Assembly: GCF_024199925.1 (NCBI RefSeq)
Contig: NZ_JANADR010000001.1
Location: 9,241,501-9,305,500, forward strand
Reading direction: 5' to 3'
Origin: Bradyrhizobium sp. CCGUVB1N3
GTDB taxonomy: Bacteria; Pseudomonadota; Alphaproteobacteria; Rhizobiales; Xanthobacteraceae
DNA length: 64,000 bases
Shown: positions 53,611 to 62,541 of the stretch, one piece after another
Numbering within the stretch: position 1 is the stretch's first letter
How the letters are laid out: the number at the start of each line of letters is the position of its first letter
Made by a program: the position numbers and the translations under genes
Notes under the pieces: generated by a model
The model's input: the letters and a program-made list of their open reading frames with translations, nothing else
Told to the model about the DNA's origin: nothing
Database searches by the model: none

Positions 53611-56600
53611 ATGAAGTGCTCGGGTTGCGGTTTCGAGGTTCAGAGCGGCTTTGCCTTCTGCCCGAAGTGCGGCACGAAGCAGCCGAACGCGTGCCCTGGC
53701 TGCGGCTTTCCATGCGCGCCGGATTTTTCGTACTGCCCGAAGTGCGGCGCTCTCGTCTGTGAGGCCTCCCAAGGCGGCGGGCAGGCATCGGTGCGTACGA
53801 GCCCGATGACACCCTCAATCAGGTCATCCTCGCCACCGCTCGTTTCGACGGCCGAGGCTCAGCACGCGTTTCGACCGCAGGCGGATAAAATCGACAGCGA
53901 AGCAAATCGGCGCACCATCACCGTGCTGTTTGCCGATCTCAGCGGCTTCACTTCGATGAGCGAGCGGCTCGACCCCGAGGTCATGCAGACGCTTCAGAAT
54001 GAACTGTTTGAGGAGCTGACGGCCGCGGTGCAAAGCTTTGGCGGCTTCGTGGACAAGTTCATCGGCGATGCGCTGCTTGCTCTGTTCGGTGCGCCAGCCG
54101 CGCATGAGGACGATCCGGAGCGGGCGGTCCGCTCCGCCCTCGACATGATCAGCCGGACGGCGCGCCTCAGCGAGCGCGCGAAGGCGTATGCCGGTTCACC
54201 GCTGCTGCTCCATGTCGGTATCAACACCGGGCACGTCGTTGCGGGCGAGCTAGGCGTAGGTGTTGCCAAATCCTATTCAGTAACGGGCGACACGGTGAAT
54301 ACCGCCCAGCGATTGCAGTCGATGGCGTCTCCGGGCGAGGTGCTGGTCGGACCGTTGACCCACCGTCTGACGCGGCATGCGTTCTCCTACGACTCGCTTG
54401 GCGAGGTCTCGCTCAAGGGCAAGATGGGCAGCGTTCTGGTTCACCGTCTGAAGGCGGCGCTCGAGGCGCCCCGTGCGGCACGAGGCCTCGACACGCTGGG
54501 TCTCAATGCGCCGTTGATCGGCCGCGACGCCGAGCTTGCCCGTTTGGTCGCCAGCCTTGACCGGGCGTGTGGCGGCGCGGCTCAATTGGTGCGGCTGGTC
54601 GGCGAAGCGGGTATCGGGAAAACGCGCCTGGTCAACGAATTCGGCGCCCGCATCCGCGATGAGGATCCCTTCGCGGGCGTGGCGATCCGGCAGGCGGTCT
54701 GTTCGCCGCTGGGCGAACAATCCTACGGCACACTCGCAGCCGTGCTGCGCAGCGCCTATGGCATCACGCAGAAGGCCGGCGCCGCAGAGGCGGAGGCGAA
54801 GCTTGCCGAAGCGCTGTCGGAGCTTGGCCTCGCGGCCGAGGAGGCGGACCGACTGATGCCCCTTTATCTGCACGTTCTTGGCCTCGGCGACCCCAACGCC
54901 GTGCTCAGGCATGTCGAACCCGAACAGCTCCGCCGACAGATCTTTTTCGCGATCCGCACCGTCTTCGAACGCCGCCTCGCCTTGTCTCCGCTTCTGATCA
55001 TCGTCGAGGACCTGCATTGGGCCGATGCGGTGTCGCTTGAAGCACTGCGATTCCTGATGGACCGGCTGGAGCGGACGCGGCTGATGCTGCTGTTCACACA
55101 TCGGCCAATGCTCGAGCTGGATCAGTTCGGTTCGAGTCGGATCAGTCACACGACCCTTCGGCTGTCTCCGCTCGGCGATGCTGACGGACAAAAACTGCTC
55201 GCGGCCTACTTCAGTCATGGTTGGCGTGAGGCGCCGGGACGTCTGTTCGGTCGAATCCTCGAGCGCGCGAGCGGCAACCCGCTTTTCCTCGAGGAAATCA
55301 TACGCGGCCTCATTGAAGCCGGCGCCCTGGAGCGTGATGGTGCGCAGTGGCGGATGAAGTCGGATGAAGCCGCTACCGATATTCCGGCAAGCGTTCAGGC
55401 GCTGTTGCTGGCGCGCCTGGACCGGTTGCCGCATGAGGTGCGCCGCCTGGCTCAGGAGGCTGCGGTGATCGGTCCGCGCTTTGATGCGGCTGTTCTCGGT
55501 GCGACGGCAACCGAGCGGGCGAGGGTCGAAGCAGGGCTCGAACATCTGTGCGACGCCGAGATCATCGAGGAGGTCGCGGGCTCGAACTCGATGTCGCTGC
55601 GATCCTACCGCTTCACGCAAACCATGCTTCAGGACGTGATCTATCAGAACCTGCTATTGCAGCGACGGATCGAGCTCCATGGTCGGATTGGTGCCGCTCT
55701 GGAGCAGCTCTATGGCAATGAGCCCGAGCGGCTCGAAGATCTCATCTTGCTTGGACACCACTTCAGTCTGAGCGCAAGCAAGCCGAAAGGAGCGCGTTAT
55801 CTGCGCGCGGCCGGAGATCGCGCGCGGGCAAGCTATGCCAACGACGATGCCCTTCGTTTCTACCAGCAGTCGCTCTCCGTGCTGTCGACCGGTAGCGAAG
55901 GGGAGCCGGAGTGCCTGGTCCTGTGCGAGCGCATCGCGGACCTCTGTCGCGTGGCCGGCCGCCGAAGCACAGCCGAGGAGCACTACCAGAGTGCGCTGGA
56001 GGGGCATCGCACCGCAGGGGACCGCATCGGCGAAGCGCGAATTCTTCGCAAGCTCGGCCGATTGTTGTGGGACGCCGGCAAGCGCATCAAGGCAGAGGCG
56101 CACTATACCGAAGCGGCTGACCGGCTTGGCGGTATCGAGGCGCCGATCGAGTGGGCGCACCTCCTGCAAGAACGCGGCCGCCTTGCGTTTCGCATGGGCG
56201 ATCACGACGCTGCCGCGAGATGGGCAGACGAGGCGCTCGGCTATGCGCGGTCCGTGTCGGCGGACGCGGACGGGCAGGCCGGGCTCGAGGCGGCGCGCGC
56301 CATTGCGGAGGCGCTCAACACCAAGGCGGTTGCGCTGGCGCGGCTTGGACGGCACCAGGACGCGGTGCGCGAGGTGGAGCAAAGTGTCGCGGCAGCGGAA
56401 GCCGCTGGCCTCCTCAACGCAGCCTGTCGCGGCTACACCAACCTTGGCGTGCTCTATACGATCGTCGACCCGGCGCAAGCCATGGAGGTCTGCCGGCGCG
56501 GACTCGGTGTCGCGCATCGCATCGGCGATCTCGGCTTCCAGGCGCGTCTCCTCGCCAATTTTGCCGTCGCCTGTTGTACCTTCACCGACAGATGTACCGA

Positions 56601-56934
56601 CGAGGGAGTGCCGGCTGCCGAAAAGGCGGTCGAGATCGACCGTGCGCTCGATCAGCGCGAGCATCTCCCGGTGCCCTTGATCGTTCTTGGGCAGATCCAT
56701 CAATGCCATTTCCGCCCCGATCAGGCTGCCCGCTGCTACGGCGAGGCCATCGAGGTGGCGAGCGAGACCGGTGAGCCGCAGCAGCTCTTTCCGTGCTATG
56801 ATGGTCTTGCGACACTGAACCTCGATCGAGGCGACATGCCCGAGGCAGAGCGGTATTTCGCGCTGGCCCAGGATGTCTGCGCCCGGCACGGGCTCGATCC
56901 CGCAGGGCTGATCGTACTGCCATTTCTTGACTAG
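53611..56934 (+). CDS. Zinc-ribbon class III adenylate cyclase with AAA and TPR domains
   Basis: The ATG at 53611 starts with two zinc ribbons (CSGC, CPKC, CPGC, CPKC in residues 3-45). The class III cyclase domain (about 100-285) has VLFADLSGFTSMSE (metal Asp), FVDKFIGDALLALFG (metal Asp and substrate Lys) and SVTGDTVNTAQRL (Asn/Arg pair). An AAA/STAND ATPase follows from about 302: Walker A GEAGIGKT near residue 331 and Walker B LLIIVEDLHWAD near 461. TPR-like repeats run from about 710 to 1107. Residues needed for catalysis appear complete. It could combine cAMP production with STAND-type signal sensing. Confidence 0.9.
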   Translation: MKCSGCGFEVQSGFAFCPKCGTKQPNACPGCGFPCAPDFSYCPKCGALVCEASQGGGQASVRTSPMTPSIRSSSPPLVSTAEAQHAFRPQADKIDSEANRRTITVLFADLSGFTSMSERLDPEVMQTLQNELFEELTAAVQSFGGFVDKFIGDALLALFGAPAAHEDDPERAVRSALDMISRTARLSERAKAYAGSPLLLHVGINTGHVVAGELGVGVAKSYSVTGDTVNTAQRLQSMASPGEVLVGPLTHRLTRHAFSYDSLGEVSLKGKMGSVLVHRLKAALEAPRAARGLDTLGLNAPLIGRDAELARLVASLDRACGGAAQLVRLVGEAGIGKTRLVNEFGARIRDEDPFAGVAIRQAVCSPLGEQSYGTLAAVLRSAYGITQKAGAAEAEAKLAEALSELGLAAEEADRLMPLYLHVLGLGDPNAVLRHVEPEQLRRQIFFAIRTVFERRLALSPLLIIVEDLHWADAVSLEALRFLMDRLERTRLMLLFTHRPMLELDQFGSSRISHTTLRLSPLGDADGQKLLAAYFSHGWREAPGRLFGRILERASGNPLFLEEIIRGLIEAGALERDGAQWRMKSDEAATDIPASVQALLLARLDRLPHEVRRLAQEAAVIGPRFDAAVLGATATERARVEAGLEHLCDAEIIEEVAGSNSMSLRSYRFTQTMLQDVIYQNLLLQRRIELHGRIGAALEQLYGNEPERLEDLILLGHHFSLSASKPKGARYLRAAGDRARASYANDDALRFYQQSLSVLSTGSEGEPECLVLCERIADLCRVAGRRSTAEEHYQSALEGHRTAGDRIGEARILRKLGRLLWDAGKRIKAEAHYTEAADRLGGIEAPIEWAHLLQERGRLAFRMGDHDAAARWADEALGYARSVSADADGQAGLEAARAIAEALNTKAVALARLGRHQDAVREVEQSVAAAEAAGLLNAACRGYTNLGVLYTIVDPAQAMEVCRRGLGVAHRIGDLGFQARLLANFAVACCTFTDRCTDEGVPAAEKAVEIDRALDQREHLPVPLIVLGQIHQCHFRPDQAARCYGEAIEVASETGEPQQLFPCYDGLATLNLDRGDMPEAERYFALAQDVCARHGLDPAGLIVLPFLD

Positions 56935-56955
56935 CCAATGTGAGGGAGTTCAATC

Positions 56956-57636
56956 ATGTCAGACCGCCATGTCGATGGACCACTTCAGCCCGGCGATCGC
57001 GCACCGAGCATCGTGCTGGACGCCATTACGCGCGAAGGAAAGATCGCGCTCGACGATTATCGCGGGCATAGTCCGATATTGGTCGGCCTGTTTCGTGGCT
57101 TGCACTGCCCGTTCTGCCGGCGCCATATCGCGGCGCAGGCGCAGCTTGACGGCGCGCTGCGCGGGAAGGGCATCGAGAGTCTCACGGTCGTCAATACGCC
57201 GATCGACCGGGCCCGGCTCTACTTCCGCTATCATCCACTGCCCAACCTGCTGGCCGCGTCCGATCCCGAGCGGGTCTCGCACCGCGCGTTCGGCCTGCCC
57301 AATCTGGAGTTCACCGAGAAGGAAACCGAGTGGCCGCGCAAGGTGGGCATGGACGTGATCTTGAGCATGCCGGTCGACATGCCCGGCGAATTGCCCGAGC
57401 CCATGAATCGGCCGACGGCTGCGCAGTATCTCAACAGCAAGGATGGTTACGAGATGACGGAGGTCGATCAGCGCATGGCGGCAAGCGGCACGGGCCAGCT
57501 GTTCGGCCAGTTCCTCCTCGATCGGGAAGGGATCGTGCGCTGGACCTTTACCGAGGTGCCTGACGGTGGCCAGCGCATGTTCGGGATGCCCAGCCCTCAG
57601 GAGCTGATGTCGGCTGCCTCGCAGGTGGCAGGCTAA
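56956..57636 (+). CDS. Peroxiredoxin-like AhpC/TSA protein
   Basis: The 226-residue thioredoxin-fold protein begins LQPGDRAPSIVLDAITREG, with a GLFRGLHCPFCRRHIAAQ segment containing a Cys-x-x-Cys in place of the usual TPxCT of peroxiredoxins. A long insert with PEPMNRPTAAQYLNSKDGYEM comes before FLLDREGIVRWTF. A redox role is likely, and the dithiol could be a reductase or peroxidase site. It follows the cyclase by 21 bases and overlaps the next convergent gene by 4 bases. Confidence 0.75.
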   Translation: MSDRHVDGPLQPGDRAPSIVLDAITREGKIALDDYRGHSPILVGLFRGLHCPFCRRHIAAQAQLDGALRGKGIESLTVVNTPIDRARLYFRYHPLPNLLAASDPERVSHRAFGLPNLEFTEKETEWPRKVGMDVILSMPVDMPGELPEPMNRPTAAQYLNSKDGYEMTEVDQRMAASGTGQLFGQFLLDREGIVRWTFTEVPDGGQRMFGMPSPQELMSAASQVAG

Positions 57637-58475
57637 CGCACTGCAATCTGCGGCTTCCTCTCCGCCAGCGCCGCAGCCATCGCGGAGATCAGCGGCCGCA
57701 TGAAGTAGGCGTCCTCCGCCGGCACGATATCCGGGCGCAGGCCGTGTGCGGCGAGCTCGCCCGTGACCGCGGGCCCTACGGAGGCGATCAGCGTCCGCTT
57801 CAGGCCTTCCCGCAAGCGCTCCTCGCCGTCATGCGCCTTTGCGGCTTCGATCAGGCGGCGGACCTGGCCGAGATTGGTCAGCGCGATGGCATCGATCCGC
57901 CCCTCCGCCATGTCGTCGATCGCGGTGACGATATTCGCATCCGCCGCCTTCGGATCGTAGACGTAGGGCAACACGCTATCGACCTTGGCGCCTTGCGCCT
58001 CGAGCGAGCCGATCAGCGTGCCGTGATCCTTGTCGGGATAAAGCTGAAGCCCGAGCCGATGCCCCCTGAGATCGAACTTCGCTAGCATCTCGATGACGCC
58101 CTCGGTGGTCGGCTTCTCCGTGGTCTGCTGCGAGTCCAGCCCGACCTCGCGCAAGGCGCGCCCCGGCTTCGGCCCTCGGGTGAATTTTCGCGATTTGGCG
58201 AGCGCTGCGACAAACGCCTGGTCGATCCCGCGCTCGCGCGCAAGCTTCATCATCCGCCGCAGGCCTTCACCGGTCATCAGCACCAGGTCGTCGAACGGCT
58301 TGTCGATGGCGCGTCGGATCCAGGCCTCGACCGGCGCCGGGTCCGGCGCGTCGTGAATGGCGAACATCGGGCATTGCACGACATCGGCGCCCTGTTCGGC
58401 GAGAAGTTTGGAAAATTGGGCCTCCTCGCGCGTTTCCAGGATGAGGATGCGGTAGCCGTTCAGCCGGTCAGCCAT
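57633..58475 (-). CDS. Uroporphyrinogen-III synthase-like (HEM4) protein
   Basis: The ATG at 58475 starts MADRLNGYRILILETREEAQF; an open frame upstream would add 47 residues not typical of the family. The 280-residue product has the bilobed HEM4 layout: CPMFAIHDAPDP, DDLVLMTGEGLRRMM, then KFTRGPKPGRALREVGL and IASVGPAVTGELAAHGL. The enzyme closes the tetrapyrrole ring in heme and cobalamin synthesis. It is not next to hemC, so a different member of the family is possible. Confidence 0.8.
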   Translation of the reverse strand: MADRLNGYRILILETREEAQFSKLLAEQGADVVQCPMFAIHDAPDPAPVEAWIRRAIDKPFDDLVLMTGEGLRRMMKLARERGIDQAFVAALAKSRKFTRGPKPGRALREVGLDSQQTTEKPTTEGVIEMLAKFDLRGHRLGLQLYPDKDHGTLIGSLEAQGAKVDSVLPYVYDPKAADANIVTAIDDMAEGRIDAIALTNLGQVRRLIEAAKAHDGEERLREGLKRTLIASVGPAVTGELAAHGLRPDIVPAEDAYFMRPLISAMAAALAERKPQIAVR

Positions 58476-58614
58476 GGTCGAGCCTCGGTTTGGAATTGCA
58501 ATGTTACGTTCATCCTGACTCCGGACTTGGGATTGGCGCAAGGCCGGCTCCGGTGATAGAGCAGGACGCAATTCGGCCTGTTCCGTATCGTTTACCCAAA
58601 CCTTCATCAAGCTC

Positions 58615-59478
58615 ATGCCCGACCATCAATATGTTCTGACGCTTTCCTGCCCGGATCGCCCCGGCATCGTCTCGGCGGTGTCGACCTTCCTCGCCCATAA
58701 CGGACAGAACATTCTCGATGCCCAGCAGTTCGACGACATCGAGACCAAGAATTTCTTCATGCGGGTGGTGTTCACGGCGGCCGATCTCGCCGTCGAGCTG
58801 TCGGCCTTGCAGACCGGTTTCGCCGCGATCGCGGAGCGCTTCGGGATGGAGTGGCAGATGCGCGACCGCGCGGCGCATCGCCGCGTGATGCTGCTGGTGT
58901 CGAAGTCCGACCACTGCCTGGTCGACATCCTCTACCGCTGGCGGACCGGCGAGTTGCCGATGACGCTTGCAGCAATCGTCTCCAACCATCCGCGCGAGGT
59001 CTATGCCGGGCTCGATTTCGGCGGCATCCCGTTCCACCATCTGCCGATCACCAGGGAGACCAAGCGCGAGCAGGAGGCGCAAATCCTCGATCTCGTCGCC
59101 AAGACCGGGACTGATCTCGTGGTGCTCGCCCGCTACATGCAGATCCTGTCGGACGATCTTTCTGCAAAGCTGTCGGGGCGCTGCATCAACATCCACCACT
59201 CATTCCTGCCTGGCTTCAAGGGCGCGAAGCCTTACCACCAGGCCCATGAGCGCGGCGTCAAGCTGATCGGTGCGACCGCGCACTACGTTACGAGTGACCT
59301 CGACGAGGGCCCGATCATCGACCAGGACGTCGAGCGCATCAGCCATCGCGACACACCCGAAGATCTCGTCCGCAAGGGACGCGACATCGAAAGGCGCGTG
59401 CTCGCGCGTGCGATCCGCTACCATTTGGACGACCGCGTCATCCTCAACGGGCGCAAGACTGTGGTGTTCGTGGATTAG
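58615..59478 (+). CDS. purU: Formyltetrahydrofolate deformylase
   Basis: The 287-residue protein has an N-terminal ACT domain ([34 protein letters not shown]) and a C-terminal formyl-transferase domain with [32 protein letters not shown] (catalytic Asn/His/Asp group) and [16 protein letters not shown]. This is diagnostic for PurU, which makes formate and tetrahydrofolate from 10-formyl-THF. The neighbour upstream is divergent, with 139 bases between. Confidence 0.95.
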   Translation: MPDHQYVLTLSCPDRPGIVSAVSTFLAHNGQNILDAQQFDDIETKNFFMRVVFTAADLAVELSALQTGFAAIAERFGMEWQMRDRAAHRRVMLLVSKSDHCLVDILYRWRTGELPMTLAAIVSNHPREVYAGLDFGGIPFHHLPITRETKREQEAQILDLVAKTGTDLVVLARYMQILSDDLSAKLSGRCINIHHSFLPGFKGAKPYHQAHERGVKLIGATAHYVTSDLDEGPIIDQDVERISHRDTPEDLVRKGRDIERRVLARAIRYHLDDRVILNGRKTVVFVD

Positions 59479-59534
59479 TCGGCCGTCGTTCCGGGTTCGA
59501 TGCTGACGCATCGCCCCGGAATGACGATTTGTGC

Positions 59535-59819
59535 CTAATGCACCGCGGCGCCTGACGTCGCGCCCGTGACGCCTTTCTGCGCCTGTTCTTCTTTTTCGCG
59601 ATCCGCGGCCGGCATCATGCGCTTGCGTTCGCGCTCCTTCATCCAGGCGTCGTATTGCGGCGTGCCGGCGCGCGGAGGGGCGTCGGCCGGCAGGCCGCCG
59701 GCCCAGTGTGGAACATACTCGCCCATCCCTGCGGAGAGCTTCTCGTTGACCGTGCCGCAGCCGGTCAGCCCGACAGCGAGCGCGAGGAGGATCAGAAGAG
59801 AGCTGAAACGTTGCGGCAT
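59535..59819 (-). CDS. Small proline-rich lipoprotein
   Basis: The 94-residue product has a signal peptide ending in the lipobox LTGC (cleavage before Cys21), then GTVNEKLSAGMGEYVPHWAGGLPADAPPRAGTPQYD and a charged C-terminus. It is likely a lipid-anchored protein of the inner or outer membrane with no known function. It is convergent to purU. Confidence 0.8.
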   Translation of the reverse strand: MPQRFSSLLILLALAVGLTGCGTVNEKLSAGMGEYVPHWAGGLPADAPPRAGTPQYDAWMKERERKRMMPAADREKEEQAQKGVTGATSGAAVH

Positions 59820-59920
59820 TGTAAGTGGGCAAGAAAATTGGAACGGGTTAGCCGGAGCTCGGCTGGAGTTGGCGCCGGGAGACTAGCCATCAACAAGGTA
59901 AAATAGACTTATTCGAGATA

Positions 59921-59934
59921 GGTAACCTGTTACC
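59921..59934. promoter_or_regulatory. Perfect dyad GGTAAC-N2-GTTACC
   Basis: A six-base-arm palindrome in the 527-base gap before the second Liv system, 413 bases ahead of its first gene. It is a possible binding site for a small regulator. Confidence 0.3.
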
Positions 59935-60092
59935 AAGTCCGAGCCGGCTGGAAACTCCCGGATGTACAAATTCTCCAAAAGAAAGACGAAATCCTCCATC
60001 CACGCCACGCATCCGATTTCTAGACTGCCGTTAGGGGCTCGCGACAATCTGGCTTGGTCGTCGACGGGCTTTTTCGTTGACAAGTCCATTTT

Positions 60093-60112
60093 ATTTGTAC
60101 AAGCGTACAAAT
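60093..60112. promoter_or_regulatory. Perfect 20-bp dyad ATTTGTAC-N4-GTACAAAT
   Basis: Eight-base arms across four bases, a size and shape typical of TetR-family operators. A TTGACA hexamer at 60077-60082 lies ten bases before it, so binding could block a promoter. The gene that follows at 60347 encodes a Liv binding protein. No TetR gene is in the window. Confidence 0.5.
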
Positions 60113-60244
60113 CGATGCGGTCGAGATCGGGGTGCTCCGTCAGTCACCTCGACGTAACCGCGACGTCGCCGCTGGCAGCCCGAACGCGCGGTTTGCGCCG
60201 AATGGTCGCCAAACGTCCGATTGACAACAGGGGCGCGAAAGACG

Positions 60245-60266
60245 CCATGTGGCCGCCGCCACATGG
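60245..60266. promoter_or_regulatory. Perfect dyad CCATGTGG-N6-CCACATGG
   Basis: Eight-base arms with a six-base spacer. It lies 80 bases before the binding-protein start, 18 bases after a second TTGACA (60221-60226). It could be an operator or, in RNA, a leader hairpin. Confidence 0.45.
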
Positions 60267-60346
60267 TCCGGTCTGAGTTATGGTGAGGCAAGAGCCGGGC
60301 ACTCGGTTCAGGGCGCAAGAGAAGGAAGAAGGGGAGGGACATTTTG

Positions 60347-61525
60347 ATGTTCGGACGTCACAGATTGTCATGGGTCACCACGCTCGCGGCCGTCGCAGGC
60401 CTCGTGGCTGCCATGCCTGCCAGGGCGGAAGATACCGTGAAGGTCGGCCTGATTCTGCCGATGACCGGCGGCCAGGCCTCGACCGGCAAGCAGATCGAGA
60501 ACGCGATCAAGCTCTACATGCAGCAGAAGGGCGACACCGTCGCCGGCAAGAAGGTCGAGATCATCCTCAAGGATGACGCCGCGATCCCGGACAAGACGAA
60601 GACCGCCGCGCAGGAGCTGATCGTCAACGACAAGGTCAATTTCATCGCCGGCTTCGGCGTGACGCCGGCGGCGCTTGCCGCGGCGCCGCTCGCGACGCAA
60701 GCCAAGATTCCGGAAGTCGTGATGGCGGCCGGCACCTCGATCATCACCGAGCGCTCGCCCTATATCGTGCGCACCAGCTTCACTCTGGCGCAGTCCTCCA
60801 CGATCGTCGGCGACTGGGCGGTGAAGAACGGCATCAAGAAGGTCGCGACGCTGACCTCGGACTACGCGCCAGGCAATGACGCGCTCAACTTCTTCAAGGA
60901 GCATTTTGTCGCCGGCGGCGGCGAGGTGGTCGAAGAGGTCAAGACGCCGCTCGCCAATCCCGACTTCGCTCCGTTTCTCCAGCGCATGAAGGACGCAAAA
61001 CCCGACGCGATCTTCGTGTTCGTGCCGGCCGGCCAGGGCGGCAACTTCATGAAGCAGTATGCTGAACGCGGCCTCGACAAGGCCGGCATCAAGGTGATCG
61101 GACCGGGCGACGTCACCGACGACGACCTCCTCAACAACATGGGCGATGCCGTGCTCGGCACCGTGACCGCGCATCTCTACTCTGCGGCGCATCCCTCGCC
61201 GATGAACAAGGATTTCGTTGCGGCCTACAAGAAGGCCTTCGGCAACCGGCCGGGCTTCATGGCCGTGAGCGGCTATGACGGCATCCATTTGATCTACGAG
61301 GCGCTGAAGAAGACGAATGGCGACACCGACGGCACCAAGCTGATCGAGGCGATGAAGGGGCAGAAGTGGGAGAGCCCGCGCGGCCCGATCTCGATCGATC
61401 CGGAGACCCGCGACATCGTGCAAAACATCTACATCCGCAAGGTCGAGAAGGTCGACGGTGAGCTCTACAACGTCGAATTCCAAACGTTCGAAGCCGTCAA
61501 GGATCTCGGTAAGACCAAGAAGTGA
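60347..61525 (+). CDS. Liv-type periplasmic substrate-binding protein, second system
   Basis: The ATG at 60347 is preceded by GGGGAGGGA at normal distance; a TTG three bases upstream is less likely. The 392-residue protein has a signal peptide cut after MPARA, then EDTVKVGLILPMTGGQASTGKQIENAIKLYMQQKG, FIAGFGVTPAALAAAPLATQAK and VSGYDGIHLIYEAL, all of the type I Liv binding fold. The ligand is not known. Liv permease genes follow. Confidence 0.92.
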   Translation: MFGRHRLSWVTTLAAVAGLVAAMPARAEDTVKVGLILPMTGGQASTGKQIENAIKLYMQQKGDTVAGKKVEIILKDDAAIPDKTKTAAQELIVNDKVNFIAGFGVTPAALAAAPLATQAKIPEVVMAAGTSIITERSPYIVRTSFTLAQSSTIVGDWAVKNGIKKVATLTSDYAPGNDALNFFKEHFVAGGGEVVEEVKTPLANPDFAPFLQRMKDAKPDAIFVFVPAGQGGNFMKQYAERGLDKAGIKVIGPGDVTDDDLLNNMGDAVLGTVTAHLYSAAHPSPMNKDFVAAYKKAFGNRPGFMAVSGYDGIHLIYEALKKTNGDTDGTKLIEAMKGQKWESPRGPISIDPETRDIVQNIYIRKVEKVDGELYNVEFQTFEAVKDLGKTKK

Positions 61526-61633
61526 CGCGCGAAAGCGCGTCATCCCGGGGCGCGCTTAGCGCGAACCGGGGATCTCGAAATTGTTGAAATGAGATTCCGG
61601 GCTCAGCGCTCGCTCGCGCTGTCCCGGAATGAC
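61525..61633. repeat. Hairpin and inverted-repeat element between binding protein and livH
   Basis: A perfect six-base stem ACGCGC/GCGCGT with a GAAA loop directly follows the stop codon (61525-61540). GTCATCCCGGG at 61539-61549 faces CCCGGAATGAC at 61623-61633 with one mismatch. This is again a common Bradyrhizobium-type intergenic palindrome and may protect the 3' end of the binding-protein message. Confidence 0.6.
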
Positions 61634-61662
61634 GAGTACTGATCAAGGTTCACTCACTCCCG

Positions 61663-62532
61663 ATGACCGCAATCCTCACCAACCTGTTCGATGGCGTTGC
61701 CTACGGCATGCTGCTGTTCGTGCTCGCGTGCGGGCTCGCGGTCACGCTCGGCCTGATGAACTTCGTCAATCTCGCTCATGGCGCCTTTGCGATGACCGGC
61801 GGCTACATCTGCGCCGTGCTGGTCAACCAGCAGGGTTGGCCGTTCTTCGCAGCACTGCCACTCGCCTTTGTCTCCGCCGCCGTGATCGGCATCGCGCTGG
61901 AGCGAACGCTCTACCGCCACCTTTATACGCGCAGCCATCTCGACCAGGTGCTGTTCACGATCGGTTTGACGTTCATGTCGGTCGCCGCCGTCGACTACGT
62001 CATGGGATCGTCGCGGGTGTTCATCAATCTGCCGGCGGCGCTCCAGGGCCAGTTCGACTTGTTCGGCGTCGGTATCGGTCGCTACCGCCTGATGATCATC
62101 ATCATCTGCGGGCTTCTCACCATCGCGCTCCAGCTCGTACTGGCGAAGACCCGCTTTGGCAGCCGCCTGCGCGCTGCCGTTGACGATCCGCGCGCCGCGA
62201 GCGGCCTTGGCATCAACGTGCCGCAGGTGTTCGCCTTCACCTTTGCGTTTGGCTGCGGCCTCGCAGGCCTCGGCGGGGCGCTGAGCGCGGAGATCCTCGG
62301 GCTCGACCCGTATTTCCCGCTGAAGTTCATGATCTACTTCCTGATCGTGGTCACCGTCGGCGGCTCATCCTCGATTACCGGTCCATTTCTGGCTTCGCTG
62401 CTGCTCGGCATTGGCGACGTCGCCGGCAAATATTACGTGCCGAAGATGGGCCCCTTCGTGATCTACACCATGATGATCGTGATCCTGATCTGGCGCCCGA
62501 ATGGCCTGTTCGGCCGCACGGCTGCGCGTTGA
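61663..62532 (+). CDS. livH: Liv-type permease (LivH-like), second system
   Basis: The 289-residue permease has LFDGVAYGMLLFVLACGLAVTLGLMNFVNLAHGAFAM at the N-terminus and the coupling region RLRAAVDDPRAASGLGIN, then VTVGGSSSITGPFLAS. These are LivH features. It is followed by LivM with nine bases between. Confidence 0.93.
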   Translation: MTAILTNLFDGVAYGMLLFVLACGLAVTLGLMNFVNLAHGAFAMTGGYICAVLVNQQGWPFFAALPLAFVSAAVIGIALERTLYRHLYTRSHLDQVLFTIGLTFMSVAAVDYVMGSSRVFINLPAALQGQFDLFGVGIGRYRLMIIIICGLLTIALQLVLAKTRFGSRLRAAVDDPRAASGLGINVPQVFAFTFAFGCGLAGLGGALSAEILGLDPYFPLKFMIYFLIVVTVGGSSSITGPFLASLLLGIGDVAGKYYVPKMGPFVIYTMMIVILIWRPNGLFGRTAAR

Positions 62533-62541
62533 GTTGAGCCG

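Larger units (their letters stand above)
59820..60346. other. 527-base regulatory region before the second Liv system
   Basis: No gene is supported here. The region contains three perfect dyads listed separately and two TTGACA hexamers. It is AT-richer in parts than its surroundings. Confidence 0.5.

Noticed and set aside
54277..55620. A 447-codon minus-strand frame inside the cyclase gene
   Set aside because: It is antisense to a protein with well-kept cyclase and ATPase motifs, and lacks motifs of its own.
60368..61543. A 391-codon minus-strand frame over the second Liv binding protein
   Set aside because: It is Arg/Asp/His-rich and antisense to a recognised gene with a signal peptide and good ribosome binding site.
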